Shown piece by piece: positions 50,814 through 59,228 of a stretch of DNA of 64,000 nucleotides (position 1 is its first letter; every line of letters starts with the position of its first letter). The DNA is from UBA10649 sp965278965 (lineage in GTDB: Bacteria > Actinomycetota > Actinomycetes > S36-B12): NCBI GenBank assembly GCA_965278965.1, contig OZ257127.1, positions 3,038,001 through 3,102,000 on the forward strand. Reading direction: 5' to 3'. Both the position numbers and the translations under genes were made by a program. A model generated the notes under the pieces. The model ran no database searches and was not told the DNA's origin. It saw only the letters and a program-made list of their open reading frames with translations.

Positions 50814-52484
50814 ATGGCCGCTCGACTCGACCGACCGTGGCGGCGCCCAGGCCGGCTGGCGTACGCCCGCCGCCGGGTTCACGCCTTGCTGCACCCGCCG
50901 GTGACGGTCGCGGCAGCGCCGCCCGACCTCATCAAGGACCATGACGTGCCGGTCGTCATGCGCGACGGGGTCACGTTGCGGGTCAACGTCTATCGGCCGC
51001 AAGGCCCGGGACCGTTCCCTGTTCTCCTAAGTGTTCACCCGTACGGCAAGGACGCCCTGCCGCGGCGTACCCGGCGCGGGTGGCGGCTCAGCGTCCAGTT
51101 CCGGGTCATGAACCAGGCCGACCCGTTCAGCATCTCGAGCGAGACGGGGTGGGAGGCGCCCGACCCCGTCGCCTGGACCGAACGCGGCTACGTCGTCATC
51201 AATGCCGACGCGCGCGGGGCCGGGACCTCGGAGGGCACCGGCTCGCTGCTGTCCGACGCGGAGGCGCGCGACGCGTTCGACCTGGTCGAGTGGGCCGGCA
51301 CGCAGCCGTGGTCCAACGGCCGCGTCGGGATGGTCGGCGTCTCCTACCTGGCGATCTCGCAGTACAAGGTCGCGGCGCTGCAGCCCCCGCACCTCGCCGC
51401 CATCTGCCCGTGGGAGGGATTCACCGACGCCTACCGCGACTTCATGACGCCGGGCGGCATCCGAGAGCGCGGCTTCTCCGTCATCTGGCAGCTCCTGACC
51501 CGACGAGCGGCGCGACTGTCGGTCGACCTGGGAGCCGAGCGGCGCAAGCACCCGCTACGCGACGCGTGGTGGGAGTCGCTGGTCCCCGACCTCGCGCAGA
51601 TCCGCGTCCCCGTACTGGCCTGCGCCTCGTTCTCCGACCACAACCTGCACAGCCAGGGCTCTTGGCGCCTGGTCGAGCGCTCCGGATCGTCGGAGATGTC
51701 GGCGTACACACATCGCGGGCCGAAGTGGTCGACGTTCTACGGCGAGGACGCCCAGCGCGTGCAGACCGCATTCTTCGACCGGCATCTCCGCGGTCTCGAC
51801 GTCCCGCCGCAGCCGCGGATCCGGCTCGAGGTGCGTGAGCGGGGCGATGCGGTCGTGGCGGTGCGTGCCGAGAACGAGTGGCCGCTCGCCCGGACGCAGT
51901 GGACGCCTCTGTACTTGGGCGACGACGGAGCCCTGACGGAATCCGCGCCCGTCGTCTCGAGCATCGCGGAGTTCTCGCTTCGGCGCCGGGCCGTCGCGTT
52001 CAGCCATCGCTTCGATCGTGACGTCGAGGTCAGTGGACCGATGAGCCTGCGCCTGCGCGTGTCGCTGGACGGCCGTGACGACGCGCACCTGTTCGTCGGC
52101 GTGGAGAAGTGGAGCGGTGGGACGTACGTGCCCTTCGAGGGCTCGTACGGCTACGGCCGCGACCGGGTCGCCGACGGTCGGTTGCGCCTTGCTCTGCGTG
52201 CGCTCGACGACGCGTCGACGATCCACGAACCGGAGGGCGCGTTCGACGTCGTGCAGCCGATCCGTCGCGGCGAGGCGGTGGACGCCGACATCGCGTTGAG
52301 CGCGTCGTCGACCTTGTTCCGCGCCGGCGACGAGGTCCGGTTGCTGGTGAGCGGCCGGTACCTGGAGCCGGCGAACCCGCTGTTCGGGCACTTCCCCGCT
52401 CGGTACGTGCCCAGCGGACGTGGCCGTGCGACCGTCCACCTCGGCCCGGACGCCTCCGTCCTCACGATCCCGGTCATCCCCTGA
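50814..52484 (+). CDS. CocE/NonD family alpha/beta hydrolase
   Basis: A 556-residue hydrolase with the S15/CocE layout. An alpha/beta hydrolase core has DHDVPVVMRDGVTLRVNVYR near the start, INADARGAGTSEGT, the nucleophile Ser in GMVGVSYLAISQ (about 178) and the Asp-containing FSDHNLHSQGSW region. A C-terminal jelly-roll domain (about 330-556) ends with RYVPSGRGRATVHLGPDASV. Relatives cleave acylated peptides, cocaine or glutaryl groups. The Ser motif ends in Ala rather than Gly (GVSYLA). ATG 50814 follows GGAGG by 4 bases; a TTG at 50784 would lie inside the operator. Confidence 0.88.
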   Translation: MAARLDRPWRRPGRLAYARRRVHALLHPPVTVAAAPPDLIKDHDVPVVMRDGVTLRVNVYRPQGPGPFPVLLSVHPYGKDALPRRTRRGWRLSVQFRVMNQADPFSISSETGWEAPDPVAWTERGYVVINADARGAGTSEGTGSLLSDAEARDAFDLVEWAGTQPWSNGRVGMVGVSYLAISQYKVAALQPPHLAAICPWEGFTDAYRDFMTPGGIRERGFSVIWQLLTRRAARLSVDLGAERRKHPLRDAWWESLVPDLAQIRVPVLACASFSDHNLHSQGSWRLVERSGSSEMSAYTHRGPKWSTFYGEDAQRVQTAFFDRHLRGLDVPPQPRIRLEVRERGDAVVAVRAENEWPLARTQWTPLYLGDDGALTESAPVVSSIAEFSLRRRAVAFSHRFDRDVEVSGPMSLRLRVSLDGRDDAHLFVGVEKWSGGTYVPFEGSYGYGRDRVADGRLRLALRALDDASTIHEPEGAFDVVQPIRRGEAVDADIALSASSTLFRAGDEVRLLVSGRYLEPANPLFGHFPARYVPSGRGRATVHLGPDASVLTIPVIP

Positions 52485-52505
52485 CGCGGGGCGAGGCCTC
52501 CCCAC

Positions 52506-52591
52506 GTTTCTCCCGTATTGCGGGACAAATCCCGAAAGATGTCCGAAATGAGCCGGTTCCGCTGCCGTCTCTCCCGTATTGCGGGAGAAAC
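52506..52591 (+). terminator. Paired inverted-repeat hairpins between convergent genes
   Basis: The word TCTCCCGTATTGCGGGA occurs at 52509-52525 and again at 52570-52586. The second copy extends to a perfect 7-bp hairpin (52570-52588). The outer arms GTTTCTCCCG (52506-52515) and CGGGAGAAAC (52582-52591) are also complementary, and CGGGA-CAAA-TCCCG (52521-52534) forms an alternative hairpin. The element separates the CocE gene and the DUF1501 gene, which point at each other, so a bidirectional terminator is likely. Confidence 0.6.
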
Positions 52592-52610
52592 GGTGAGGGG
52601 GCTCAGCGTC

Positions 52611-53972
52611 TCAGGGCTTGGCGGTGAAGGCGCCGACGGGGGCGAAGGCTCCCCGGCCGGGGAACACCGCCGCGAGGTCGGACGCCGACTGCCGGCACCT
52701 GTGGATCAGCACCTCGGCGAGCACGTCGCGGTAGTCCGTCGTGCCGGCGACGTCGCCGTCGTCCAGCCGGTCGCTCGCCAGACCGGGCCACGGTCCGTGG
52801 ACCCGACCACCGGCCATGCCTGCGCCGAGCACGAGCATCGCGTTGCCGTGGCCGTGGTCGGTCCCGTGGTCGCCGTTCTCCTCGACGCGCCGGCCGAACT
52901 CCGACATCGTCAGCAACGTCACGCCGGACATGCCGTCCGCGCCGAGGTCGGTGGCGAACGCGGCGACCGCCGCTGCCCATTCGGCCAGGTGGCTGTGGAA
53001 CCGCCCGCGATCGACCGGACCGAGGTCCGCGTGCATGTCCCAGTCTCCGTAGTCCACGCAGACGAGCTGGAGGCCGACCTTCGCGCGAATCAGCCGCGCG
53101 ACGTCGTAGAGGGCGGCCGACACCGCGCTGTTCGCGAAAGGCCCACCCTTCACGGTGTGGGGGTACCGCGCGCCGTTCGCCGGCGTGTAGCCCGCAGCCG
53201 TCATGGCCTGCGCCGTATCGATCGCGCCCAGGGCGGACGCCGCGGGCGCGCGAAGTGAGGGGATGCTCGCGTGCAAGGACGTCAATGCGGCCGCCCAGCG
53301 GGCCGAGTCCTTCGCCTTGGCCTCGGCGGTGTCGCCCCATACGCCGTTGAGGCTGAGCTGGTCGATCGAGGGGAGGCCGAGCTCGGCGAACGGGCCGGCC
53401 ATCGCCTGCGGGACGTTGGATCCGCCGACGGCCGCCCCTTGGAACACGGTCGAGGCGGGCCGCAGCCCGAGCGCCCGGTCGATCCAGCCGGTCCGCAACG
53501 ACGACCCCGGCGCCGCCCGCTCCATCTCAGCGGTCGCCGAGAAGTGCGAGCGGCTCGGGTCGGGGGAGCCGACGGCGTGGATCGCGCCGAACGTCCCGGC
53601 ATCCCACCACGGCTTCAGCGGGCCCAGTGCCGGGTGCAGCCCCCAGAACCGGTCGCCGGTCGCCAGTGCGTGCGACGGCGGGACCGCGATCGTCGGTCTC
53701 GCAGCGGCGTACGCGGGGTCACCGAGCGGGACGACCGCGGAGAGCCCGTCGAAGCCGCCGCGGAAGGAGATGACCACGAGCACGTCGCCGGTGTAGTCCG
53801 GCGTCGCGGCGAAGGCGACCCGACTGGTCAGCTGGGGCGCAGCGAGCCCGGCGATGGCGGCTGCCGTGATGCCCGCGGACCGGCCCAGGAACGACCGCCG
53901 CGACAGTCCACGCCCCGCGCCGACCGCATCACGGTCGGCTGCGCAGTCGGGGCAGTCCCGGTGGTGTCCCAT
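52611..53972 (-). CDS. Tat-exported DUF1501 protein
   Basis: A 453-residue DUF1501 protein of the sulfatase/phosphatase-like superfamily. A short cytoplasmic stretch with CPDCAADRD comes before the twin-arginine signal GLSRRSFLGRSAGITAAAIA. The core has LVVISFRGGFDGLSAVVPLG, then MSEFGRRVEENGDHGTDHGH (metal-binding Asp/His), typical of the family. The role is unknown. ATG 53972 has GGAGGGG upstream and starts 8 bases after the DUF1800 gene ends, so the two are co-transcribed and probably act together outside the membrane. Confidence 0.9.
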   Translation of the reverse strand: MGHHRDCPDCAADRDAVGAGRGLSRRSFLGRSAGITAAAIAGLAAPQLTSRVAFAATPDYTGDVLVVISFRGGFDGLSAVVPLGDPAYAAARPTIAVPPSHALATGDRFWGLHPALGPLKPWWDAGTFGAIHAVGSPDPSRSHFSATAEMERAAPGSSLRTGWIDRALGLRPASTVFQGAAVGGSNVPQAMAGPFAELGLPSIDQLSLNGVWGDTAEAKAKDSARWAAALTSLHASIPSLRAPAASALGAIDTAQAMTAAGYTPANGARYPHTVKGGPFANSAVSAALYDVARLIRAKVGLQLVCVDYGDWDMHADLGPVDRGRFHSHLAEWAAAVAAFATDLGADGMSGVTLLTMSEFGRRVEENGDHGTDHGHGNAMLVLGAGMAGGRVHGPWPGLASDRLDDGDVAGTTDYRDVLAEVLIHRCRQSASDLAAVFPGRGAFAPVGAFTAKP

Positions 53973-53980
53973 CGCCCCTC

Positions 53981-55666
53981 CTACCGGACCTGGTGGTTCG
54001 CGGTGTCGAGGAGCACGGCGACCGTCCGCACGAGGTCCCACGTGACGGCCGGGTCCTTCGCGCCGACGCGTGCCGTGGGGGAGCGGCCGAGGAACGTGAG
54101 CACCGCGGCTGTGTCGCCTGCCGGCAGCGGCTCGCCGGTCAGCCGCGTCGCGAGGTCGTCGACCAGTGCGCCGTACGTCGTCAGCCGCCGTGGTACGAGC
54201 GCCGGCAGGTTGGGCACGGCGATGCGGTCCTTCGCCGGCCACCAGCCGCCCGAGAGCCCCTGGTGCATGTTCCACCGGTCGAGCAACCCGCCCGCAGACG
54301 CCCAGGCCGCGGCGACGTCCGGGTAGCCGTTCGGCGGCGGCCAGGCCAGCGGTGCCTGGCCGAGCGACTCCGCGGTCCAGTAGAGCGCCTCGGGTCCGGA
54401 GCGTCGCGCCGTCGAACCGGCGGATGACGGCAGCAGCCGGTAGTTCAGTGTGCGGAGCGTCGCGACGAGGTCGTCGTAGGGACGACGCACCTTCTGCCCC
54501 CGGGACGCGTCGAACTCCGCAGAGGAGAACAGGACGCGCAGCACCGGCGCGATGCTCGTCCCGTACGCGAGGTACGCCGAGGCGAGGCGGTCGACGAGGG
54601 CGTCCGACGGCCCGTCGGAGACGAACCGCACGGCCAGCTTTCGCGCGATGTTGCGGGCTGTCGACGGGTGGCGTGCGAGGTAGTCGAGGTAGGCCCGTGC
54701 GACGGGACGCCCGTCGCGGCGTGCGTTCGCGTGCGTGAAGCCGAGGACCTTGACCCGTCCGGTCCAGTGGACGGACGGGTCGTAGCGGTGCTCGCGGTGG
54801 TGCGACGACCGCTCGTCCCAGAGAATCGTGTGGCCGGTCATGATTCGCGCGGAGTCGACCACCATTGCCTCGGAGTAGCCGGCACCGACGCCGACGGTGT
54901 GCAGCTCGAGCAGCTCGCGGCCGTAGTTCTCGTTCGGGGCGTCCTTGGTGGACTCGGCGCCGTTGAGGTACTCAAGCATCGCCGGGTGCTCGGCGCTGGC
55001 CGCGAGCATCTCGCTGAACCTCCCGAGCGCGTGCGGGCGGATCACACGGCGGTCGTAGTCCTGCCGGTTGTCCCAGACGCCGTCGGAGGTGTTCGCGACG
55101 TTGAGGTGGTTGCTCCAGAACTCGACCATGAGCTCAAACAGCTGCCGTGAGCTCCAGGTCGCCATCGCGAGGCTGAACTGCCCCAGCGGCACCATGACGT
55201 CCCAGGAGTAGCGCTCGATGCGACCGGCGGCGATCGCCCGGTAGACCTGCGGGATCGTCCACCCGGCCTCCGGGTAGAGCGCGCGCAGCGTCGTCCCGGT
55301 CGGGTCCGGGATCGACGCCGGGCGCAGCTGGCGCTCCAGCCAGGCGGTCGTCCCGCGGGCGGCGACCTCGGCGACCAGGCCGGGTGTCGGCCCGTAGGTC
55401 GCGCGCCGGACGAGGTGCAGCGCCGCATTCCGGGATGAGGCTGATGGCCGGCCTCGTGGCGACCGGCGGGCGCGGGTAGCGCGTTCGGCGGTCACCGCTG
55501 CCGTCGTGGCCGCTGCGGTCGTGACGGTGGCTGCGGCTGGGGTGGCTTGACCGGCGATGGTCACCGCGGCCGCGCTCGCCGACAGTGCGAGGACGCGGCG
55601 TCGCGACAAGCTCAGCGCGACCGGCCGCGTCGACTCCTCCACCACCGGTTCAGTATCCCCGCACAT
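53981..55666 (-). CDS. Exported DUF1800 protein
   Basis: A 561-residue protein with a twin-arginine-like signal (LSRRRVLALSASAAAVTIAG) and a DUF1800 core from about residue 80: AALHLVRRATYGPTPGLVAE, MVEFWSNHLNV, NENYGRELLELHTVGVGAGY and GPEALYWTAESLGQAP are family landmarks. DUF1800 is strongly linked with DUF1501 in bacteria, but no reaction is known. It is first in the two-gene operon. An ATG start at 55666 was taken; a GTG a few codons later is possible. Confidence 0.9.
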   Translation of the reverse strand: MCGDTEPVVEESTRPVALSLSRRRVLALSASAAAVTIAGQATPAAATVTTAAATTAAVTAERATRARRSPRGRPSASSRNAALHLVRRATYGPTPGLVAEVAARGTTAWLERQLRPASIPDPTGTTLRALYPEAGWTIPQVYRAIAAGRIERYSWDVMVPLGQFSLAMATWSSRQLFELMVEFWSNHLNVANTSDGVWDNRQDYDRRVIRPHALGRFSEMLAASAEHPAMLEYLNGAESTKDAPNENYGRELLELHTVGVGAGYSEAMVVDSARIMTGHTILWDERSSHHREHRYDPSVHWTGRVKVLGFTHANARRDGRPVARAYLDYLARHPSTARNIARKLAVRFVSDGPSDALVDRLASAYLAYGTSIAPVLRVLFSSAEFDASRGQKVRRPYDDLVATLRTLNYRLLPSSAGSTARRSGPEALYWTAESLGQAPLAWPPPNGYPDVAAAWASAGGLLDRWNMHQGLSGGWWPAKDRIAVPNLPALVPRRLTTYGALVDDLATRLTGEPLPAGDTAAVLTFLGRSPTARVGAKDPAVTWDLVRTVAVLLDTANHQVR

Positions 55667-55752
55667 CGCGGGCGCTCTCCCCGACGCGCGGCGGCGAGGG
55701 TGGATACGCCGGGGCTCGACTTGCGCAGGCTGGCCTACGCGCCAGGTCGCGC

Positions 55753-56199
55753 CTAGACCTCGGTGTGCGAGACGACGGCGGCGGTGAATGCGCGCAGGAG
55801 CGTGCGCAGCCGAGCGATCTCGCGCGCGGTCAGCTCGTCGCGGATCGCCGTGTTGGCGCCCGCGGCCGCCTCGTTGATCGCGGCGAGGACGAGACGGCCA
55901 CGCGGTGTCAGGCGCACCAAGGGCGACGACCTGTGGTCGGGGTTCGCGACAAGCTCGGCGACGTCGTCTGCGACGAGGTCACCGACGATCCGCTGCTCGT
56001 TCTGGCGCGAGGTGCCCAGCCGCCGGGCGATCTGCGGGACGGTGAGCTCGCCGGCGGCATCGACGGTCCACATCGTCTGCCAGCGCGACTGCGTCTGACC
56101 CTGCGTGGCGGCGAGCCGCTCGCCGAGCCGTCGACCGGCGGCAGCGGCCTCGAAGAGCTCGGCGTACAGCTCCTCGACGTCCCTGGTGGTCGTGCTCAT
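55753..56199 (-). CDS. MarR-family regulator
   Basis: A 148-residue MarR protein: ELTVPQIARRLGTSRQNEQR is the recognition helix region (about 54-73), followed by the wing NPDHRSSPLVRLTPRGRLVL. Dimer-forming helices lie at both ends. ATG 56199 overlaps the stop of the DUF1398 gene by 4 bases, so the pair is one operon. The palindrome at 56664-56679 upstream of DUF1398 is the likely autoregulatory site. Confidence 0.88.
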   Translation of the reverse strand: MSTTTRDVEELYAELFEAAAAGRRLGERLAATQGQTQSRWQTMWTVDAAGELTVPQIARRLGTSRQNEQRIVGDLVADDVAELVANPDHRSSPLVRLTPRGRLVLAAINEAAAGANTAIRDELTAREIARLRTLLRAFTAAVVSHTEV

Positions 56200-56615
56200 G
56201 CGTTGTCGAGATCGACCGATGGGTAGCTCTCGACGTAGGAGTCGCCGTTCGGTGCTCGGTAGGTGCACGTGCGGGCGTCGAGGTCGACCTCGTACCAGGC
56301 CACGCCCGCGCGCCAGGTCGCGGACATCCAGTCGGGGAACGCGATGAGTCCCTCCTGGTCCCCGCGGAGCGCGGTGACGAACGCGACCTGGTCGAACGCA
56401 GGGACCTCTGCTTCGCCGGTGAGCATCGGCGTGCCCTGCTGGATCACCGAACCCTGGGCGGTGGTCAGCACCGTCGTCCAGGACGGGACGGTGACGTCGA
56501 TGCGCGTGACGCCCGCCAGGCGCAGCGACTCTGCGAGGTAGGGGAACCCGCCGACCTTCGGGCGGATAGCCATGCCGCGCTGCTGCGCGGCGGCGATGGT
56601 CTCGACGAGCGACAC
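56196..56615 (-). CDS. DUF1398 family protein
   Basis: A 139-residue protein of the DUF1398 family, with no known activity. Landmarks are RGMAIRPKVGGFPYLAESLR, TTAQGSVIQQGTP, and FPDWMSATWRAGVAWYEVDL, ending in SYVESYPSV. The GTG at 56615 has AGGAGG five bases upstream; an earlier ATG at 56669 would overlap the operator. It is co-transcribed with the MarR gene that follows. Confidence 0.85.
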   Translation of the reverse strand: MSLVETIAAAQQRGMAIRPKVGGFPYLAESLRLAGVTRIDVTVPSWTTVLTTAQGSVIQQGTPMLTGEAEVPAFDQVAFVTALRGDQEGLIAFPDWMSATWRAGVAWYEVDLDARTCTYRAPNGDSYVESYPSVDLDNA

Positions 56616-56663
56616 GGGAGCCTCCTGGATGACGAACGAACTGTTGGTAGCAGGTTGCCAGAG

Positions 56664-56679
56664 TGACAATATGTTGTCA
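56664..56679 (-). promoter_or_regulatory. Palindromic operator of the DUF1398-MarR operon
   Basis: TGACAA-TATG-TTGTCA is a perfect 6+6 palindrome and overlaps a TTGACA -35-like word on the minus strand (56675-56680). It lies 49 bases upstream of the DUF1398 start. MarR proteins bind palindromes of this size. Confidence 0.5.
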
Positions 56680-56697
56680 ATCTGGTCCGCCTCCAGC

Positions 56698-57702
56698 TCA
56701 GACCGTCGAGAGCTCGAGCACCATGACGTGGCGGTAGGCCTCGCCCGCGTGCACCAGGCTGGTGGGGAAGTGGCCGTGGTGCGGGGAGTCCGGGAACTTC
56801 TGCGTCTCGAACGTCAGGCCCGCATGCGGCCCGTAGCGCGCGCCGGACTTCCCGGTGACCGAGTCGTCGAGGTGCTCGCCGGTGTAGACCTGCACCCCCG
56901 GCTCCGTTGTCGACACCAGCAGGCGCCGCCCCGATCCGGGGTCGACGACCTCGGCCGCCTCGTGCAGCAGCGAACCGTCGGATCGTAGACACCAGTTGTG
57001 GTCGTACGCCGGGTCCGGCCCCAGCGCCGTCAGCTCGCGGAAGTCGAAGCGCGTCCCCGCGACGGCGAGCACCTCCCCCGTTGGGATCAACGCGTCATCG
57101 ACGGGCGTGTAGAAGTCGGAGGGCAGCCGCAGCTGGTGGCCGACCACCGTCCCGGCGTCGTGCCCGGCGAGGTTGAGGTACAGGTGGTTGACCATGTTGA
57201 TGGCGGTCGTCTCCGTCGGCACCGCCTCCATCGTGATGCGCAGGGTTGCGCCGTCGAGGGTGTACGTGGTCGTCACCTCGCACGCACCCGGGTAGCCCAT
57301 CTCTCCGTCCGCGCTGTGGGTGCGGAAGCGGACGGTCGTCCCGTCCTGCTCTGCCTCCCACAGGCGCGTGTCCCAACCCGCCCGCCCACCGTGGAGGTGG
57401 TTGTCGCCTTCGTTCCGGTCGAGCTGGTGGACGCGGCCCAGCAGCGGGAGCCGGCCACCGGCGATGCGGTTGCCGTACCGGCCGACCGTGGCGCCCATGA
57501 ACGCGGGCGACGCCGCGTAGCCCTCGGCGGAGTCGAAGCCGAGGACGACGTCCGCGGCCTCGCCGTGCCGGTCCGGCGCCCACAGCTCGACGAGACGGGC
57601 GCCGTGGTCCGACACGGTCAGGCGGACCCCGGCGCCGCCGTCGACGACGAACGCGTGAGCCGGACGGCCGTCGACGTGCCCGAACGAGCGGTCCGTCGTC
57701 AT
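56698..57702 (-). CDS. galM: Aldose 1-epimerase (mutarotase)
   Basis: A 334-residue mutarotase that interconverts anomers of free sugars, feeding the arabinose isomerase. Landmarks are LTVSDHGARLVELWAPD, GATVGRYGNRIAGGR, the His pair region GDNHLHGGRAGWDTRLWEAE, NMVNHLYLNLAGH, and the catalytic Glu in FETQKFPDSPHH. ATG at 57702 starts 8 bases after the araA stop, placing it last in the ara operon. L-arabinose is the likely substrate from context. Confidence 0.93.
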   Translation of the reverse strand: MTTDRSFGHVDGRPAHAFVVDGGAGVRLTVSDHGARLVELWAPDRHGEAADVVLGFDSAEGYAASPAFMGATVGRYGNRIAGGRLPLLGRVHQLDRNEGDNHLHGGRAGWDTRLWEAEQDGTTVRFRTHSADGEMGYPGACEVTTTYTLDGATLRITMEAVPTETTAINMVNHLYLNLAGHDAGTVVGHQLRLPSDFYTPVDDALIPTGEVLAVAGTRFDFRELTALGPDPAYDHNWCLRSDGSLLHEAAEVVDPGSGRRLLVSTTEPGVQVYTGEHLDDSVTGKSGARYGPHAGLTFETQKFPDSPHHGHFPTSLVHAGEAYRHVMVLELSTV

Positions 57703-57710
57703 CGGCCGGG

Positions 57711-59216
57711 CTACAGGCCCGCAGCGACGCGGTAGTACGCCGCGTTCCAGCGCAGCTCGCGAACGAACGTCCGCATGCGCGTCTCGTCGTCGATGACGAC
57801 GAGCTCGTTCTGGAGCATCTCCGCGATGTCCCACAGGTGGTCCGTGGTCAGCGCTGTCGTGAGCGCGGTGTGGTGGGGGCCGCCCGCGGTGATCCACGCC
57901 TCGGCCGACGTCCGGAGATCGGGGGCCGGCAGCCACACGGCCCGCGCGACCGGCAGCCGGGGGAGCGGCTCGTCGGGGGCGACGATCTCGACCTCGTTCG
58001 CCACGAGCCGGAACCGGTCGCCCATGTCGTTCATGCCCAGGACGACAGCATCGCCCGGCGCAGCGTCGAACACGAGGCGGACCGGATCCTCGCGCCCGCC
58101 GATGCTCAGCGGGTGGATCTCCAGCCGCGGTGTGGTTGCGGCGATCGACGGGCACACCTCGAGCATGTGGGCGCCGAGCACCCGCTCGCTGCCGGGAGCG
58201 AGGTGGTACGTGTAGTCCTCCATGAAGGACGTACCACCCGGGAGCCCTTCTGCGGCCGCCTTGAGTGTTCGCACCAGGACCGACGTCTTCCAGTCGCCTT
58301 CGCCGCCGAACCCGTAGCCGTCAGCCATCAGGCGCTGCACGGCCAGGCCGGGGAGCTGGCGGAGGCCACCCAGATCCTCGAAGTTCGTCGTGAATGCCGT
58401 GAACCCTCCGGCGGTGAGGAAGTCGCGCAACGCCAGCTCGATCCGGGCGCCGTAGCGCAGCGACTCGTGCCGCTCGCCGCCTCGGCGCAGCTCCGGGGCG
58501 ACGTCGTACTCGTCCTCGTACTGCGCGCACATCGACGTGACGTCGCCGTCGGCCTGCCCGTCGACGAGCGGCACGAGGTCGGCGACCCCGTACGTGTTGA
58601 CCGACACGCCGAAGCGGATCTCGGCCTCGACCTTGTCGCCCTCCGTGACGGCGACGTTGCGCATGTTGTCGCCGAACCGCGCCACCCGCATCGAGCGGAG
58701 GGCGGCCACCCCGCGCGCCGCGACCATCCACGTGCCGATGCGCGCAACGGCCCGAGGGTCGCTGACATGGCCGGCCACGATCGTTCGCGGGACGCCCATG
58801 CGCGCCGCGATGAAGCCGAACTCACGGTCGCCGTGCGCCGCCTGGTTCAGGTTCATGAAGTCCATGTCGATCGTCGACCAGGGGAGGTCGCGATTCGCCT
58901 GCGTGTGCAGGTGCAGCAGCGGCTTGCGCAGCGCGTCGAGGCCGGCGATCCACATCTTCGCCGGGCTGAAGGTGTGCATCCACGCGATGACCCCGACGCA
59001 GTCGTCGTCGGCTCCGGCCTCCAGCGCGATCCGGCGGATCGCCGCGGCGTCCGTCAGGACCGGGACGCTGATGATCTCCAGAGGGATGTCCGCGGACCCG
59101 TTCAGCTCGGCCACGATCTGTGCCGACTGCTCCGCGACCTGCCGGAGCACGTCCTCGCCATACAGGTGCTGGCTGCCGGTGAGGAACCAGATCTGTCGCG
59201 TGCCGGTCGAGCTCAT
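57711..59216 (-). CDS. araA: L-arabinose isomerase
   Basis: A 501-residue enzyme converting L-arabinose to L-ribulose. WFLTGSQHLYGEDVLRQV opens the protein, followed by IAWMHTFSPAKMWI, LHTQANRDLPW, and FTTNFEDLGGLRQLPGLAVQ. The metal-binding Glu/His set sits around GYGFGGEGDWKTS, SFMEDYTYHL, GAHMLEVCPSIA and ITAGGPHHT. Full length for the family. It lies between araD and the mutarotase, with 12-base and 8-base gaps. Confidence 0.97.
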   Translation of the reverse strand: MSSTGTRQIWFLTGSQHLYGEDVLRQVAEQSAQIVAELNGSADIPLEIISVPVLTDAAAIRRIALEAGADDDCVGVIAWMHTFSPAKMWIAGLDALRKPLLHLHTQANRDLPWSTIDMDFMNLNQAAHGDREFGFIAARMGVPRTIVAGHVSDPRAVARIGTWMVAARGVAALRSMRVARFGDNMRNVAVTEGDKVEAEIRFGVSVNTYGVADLVPLVDGQADGDVTSMCAQYEDEYDVAPELRRGGERHESLRYGARIELALRDFLTAGGFTAFTTNFEDLGGLRQLPGLAVQRLMADGYGFGGEGDWKTSVLVRTLKAAAEGLPGGTSFMEDYTYHLAPGSERVLGAHMLEVCPSIAATTPRLEIHPLSIGGREDPVRLVFDAAPGDAVVLGMNDMGDRFRLVANEVEIVAPDEPLPRLPVARAVWLPAPDLRTSAEAWITAGGPHHTALTTALTTDHLWDIAEMLQNELVVIDDETRMRTFVRELRWNAAYYRVAAGL

Positions 59217-59228
59217 CGTCAGGTCTCC

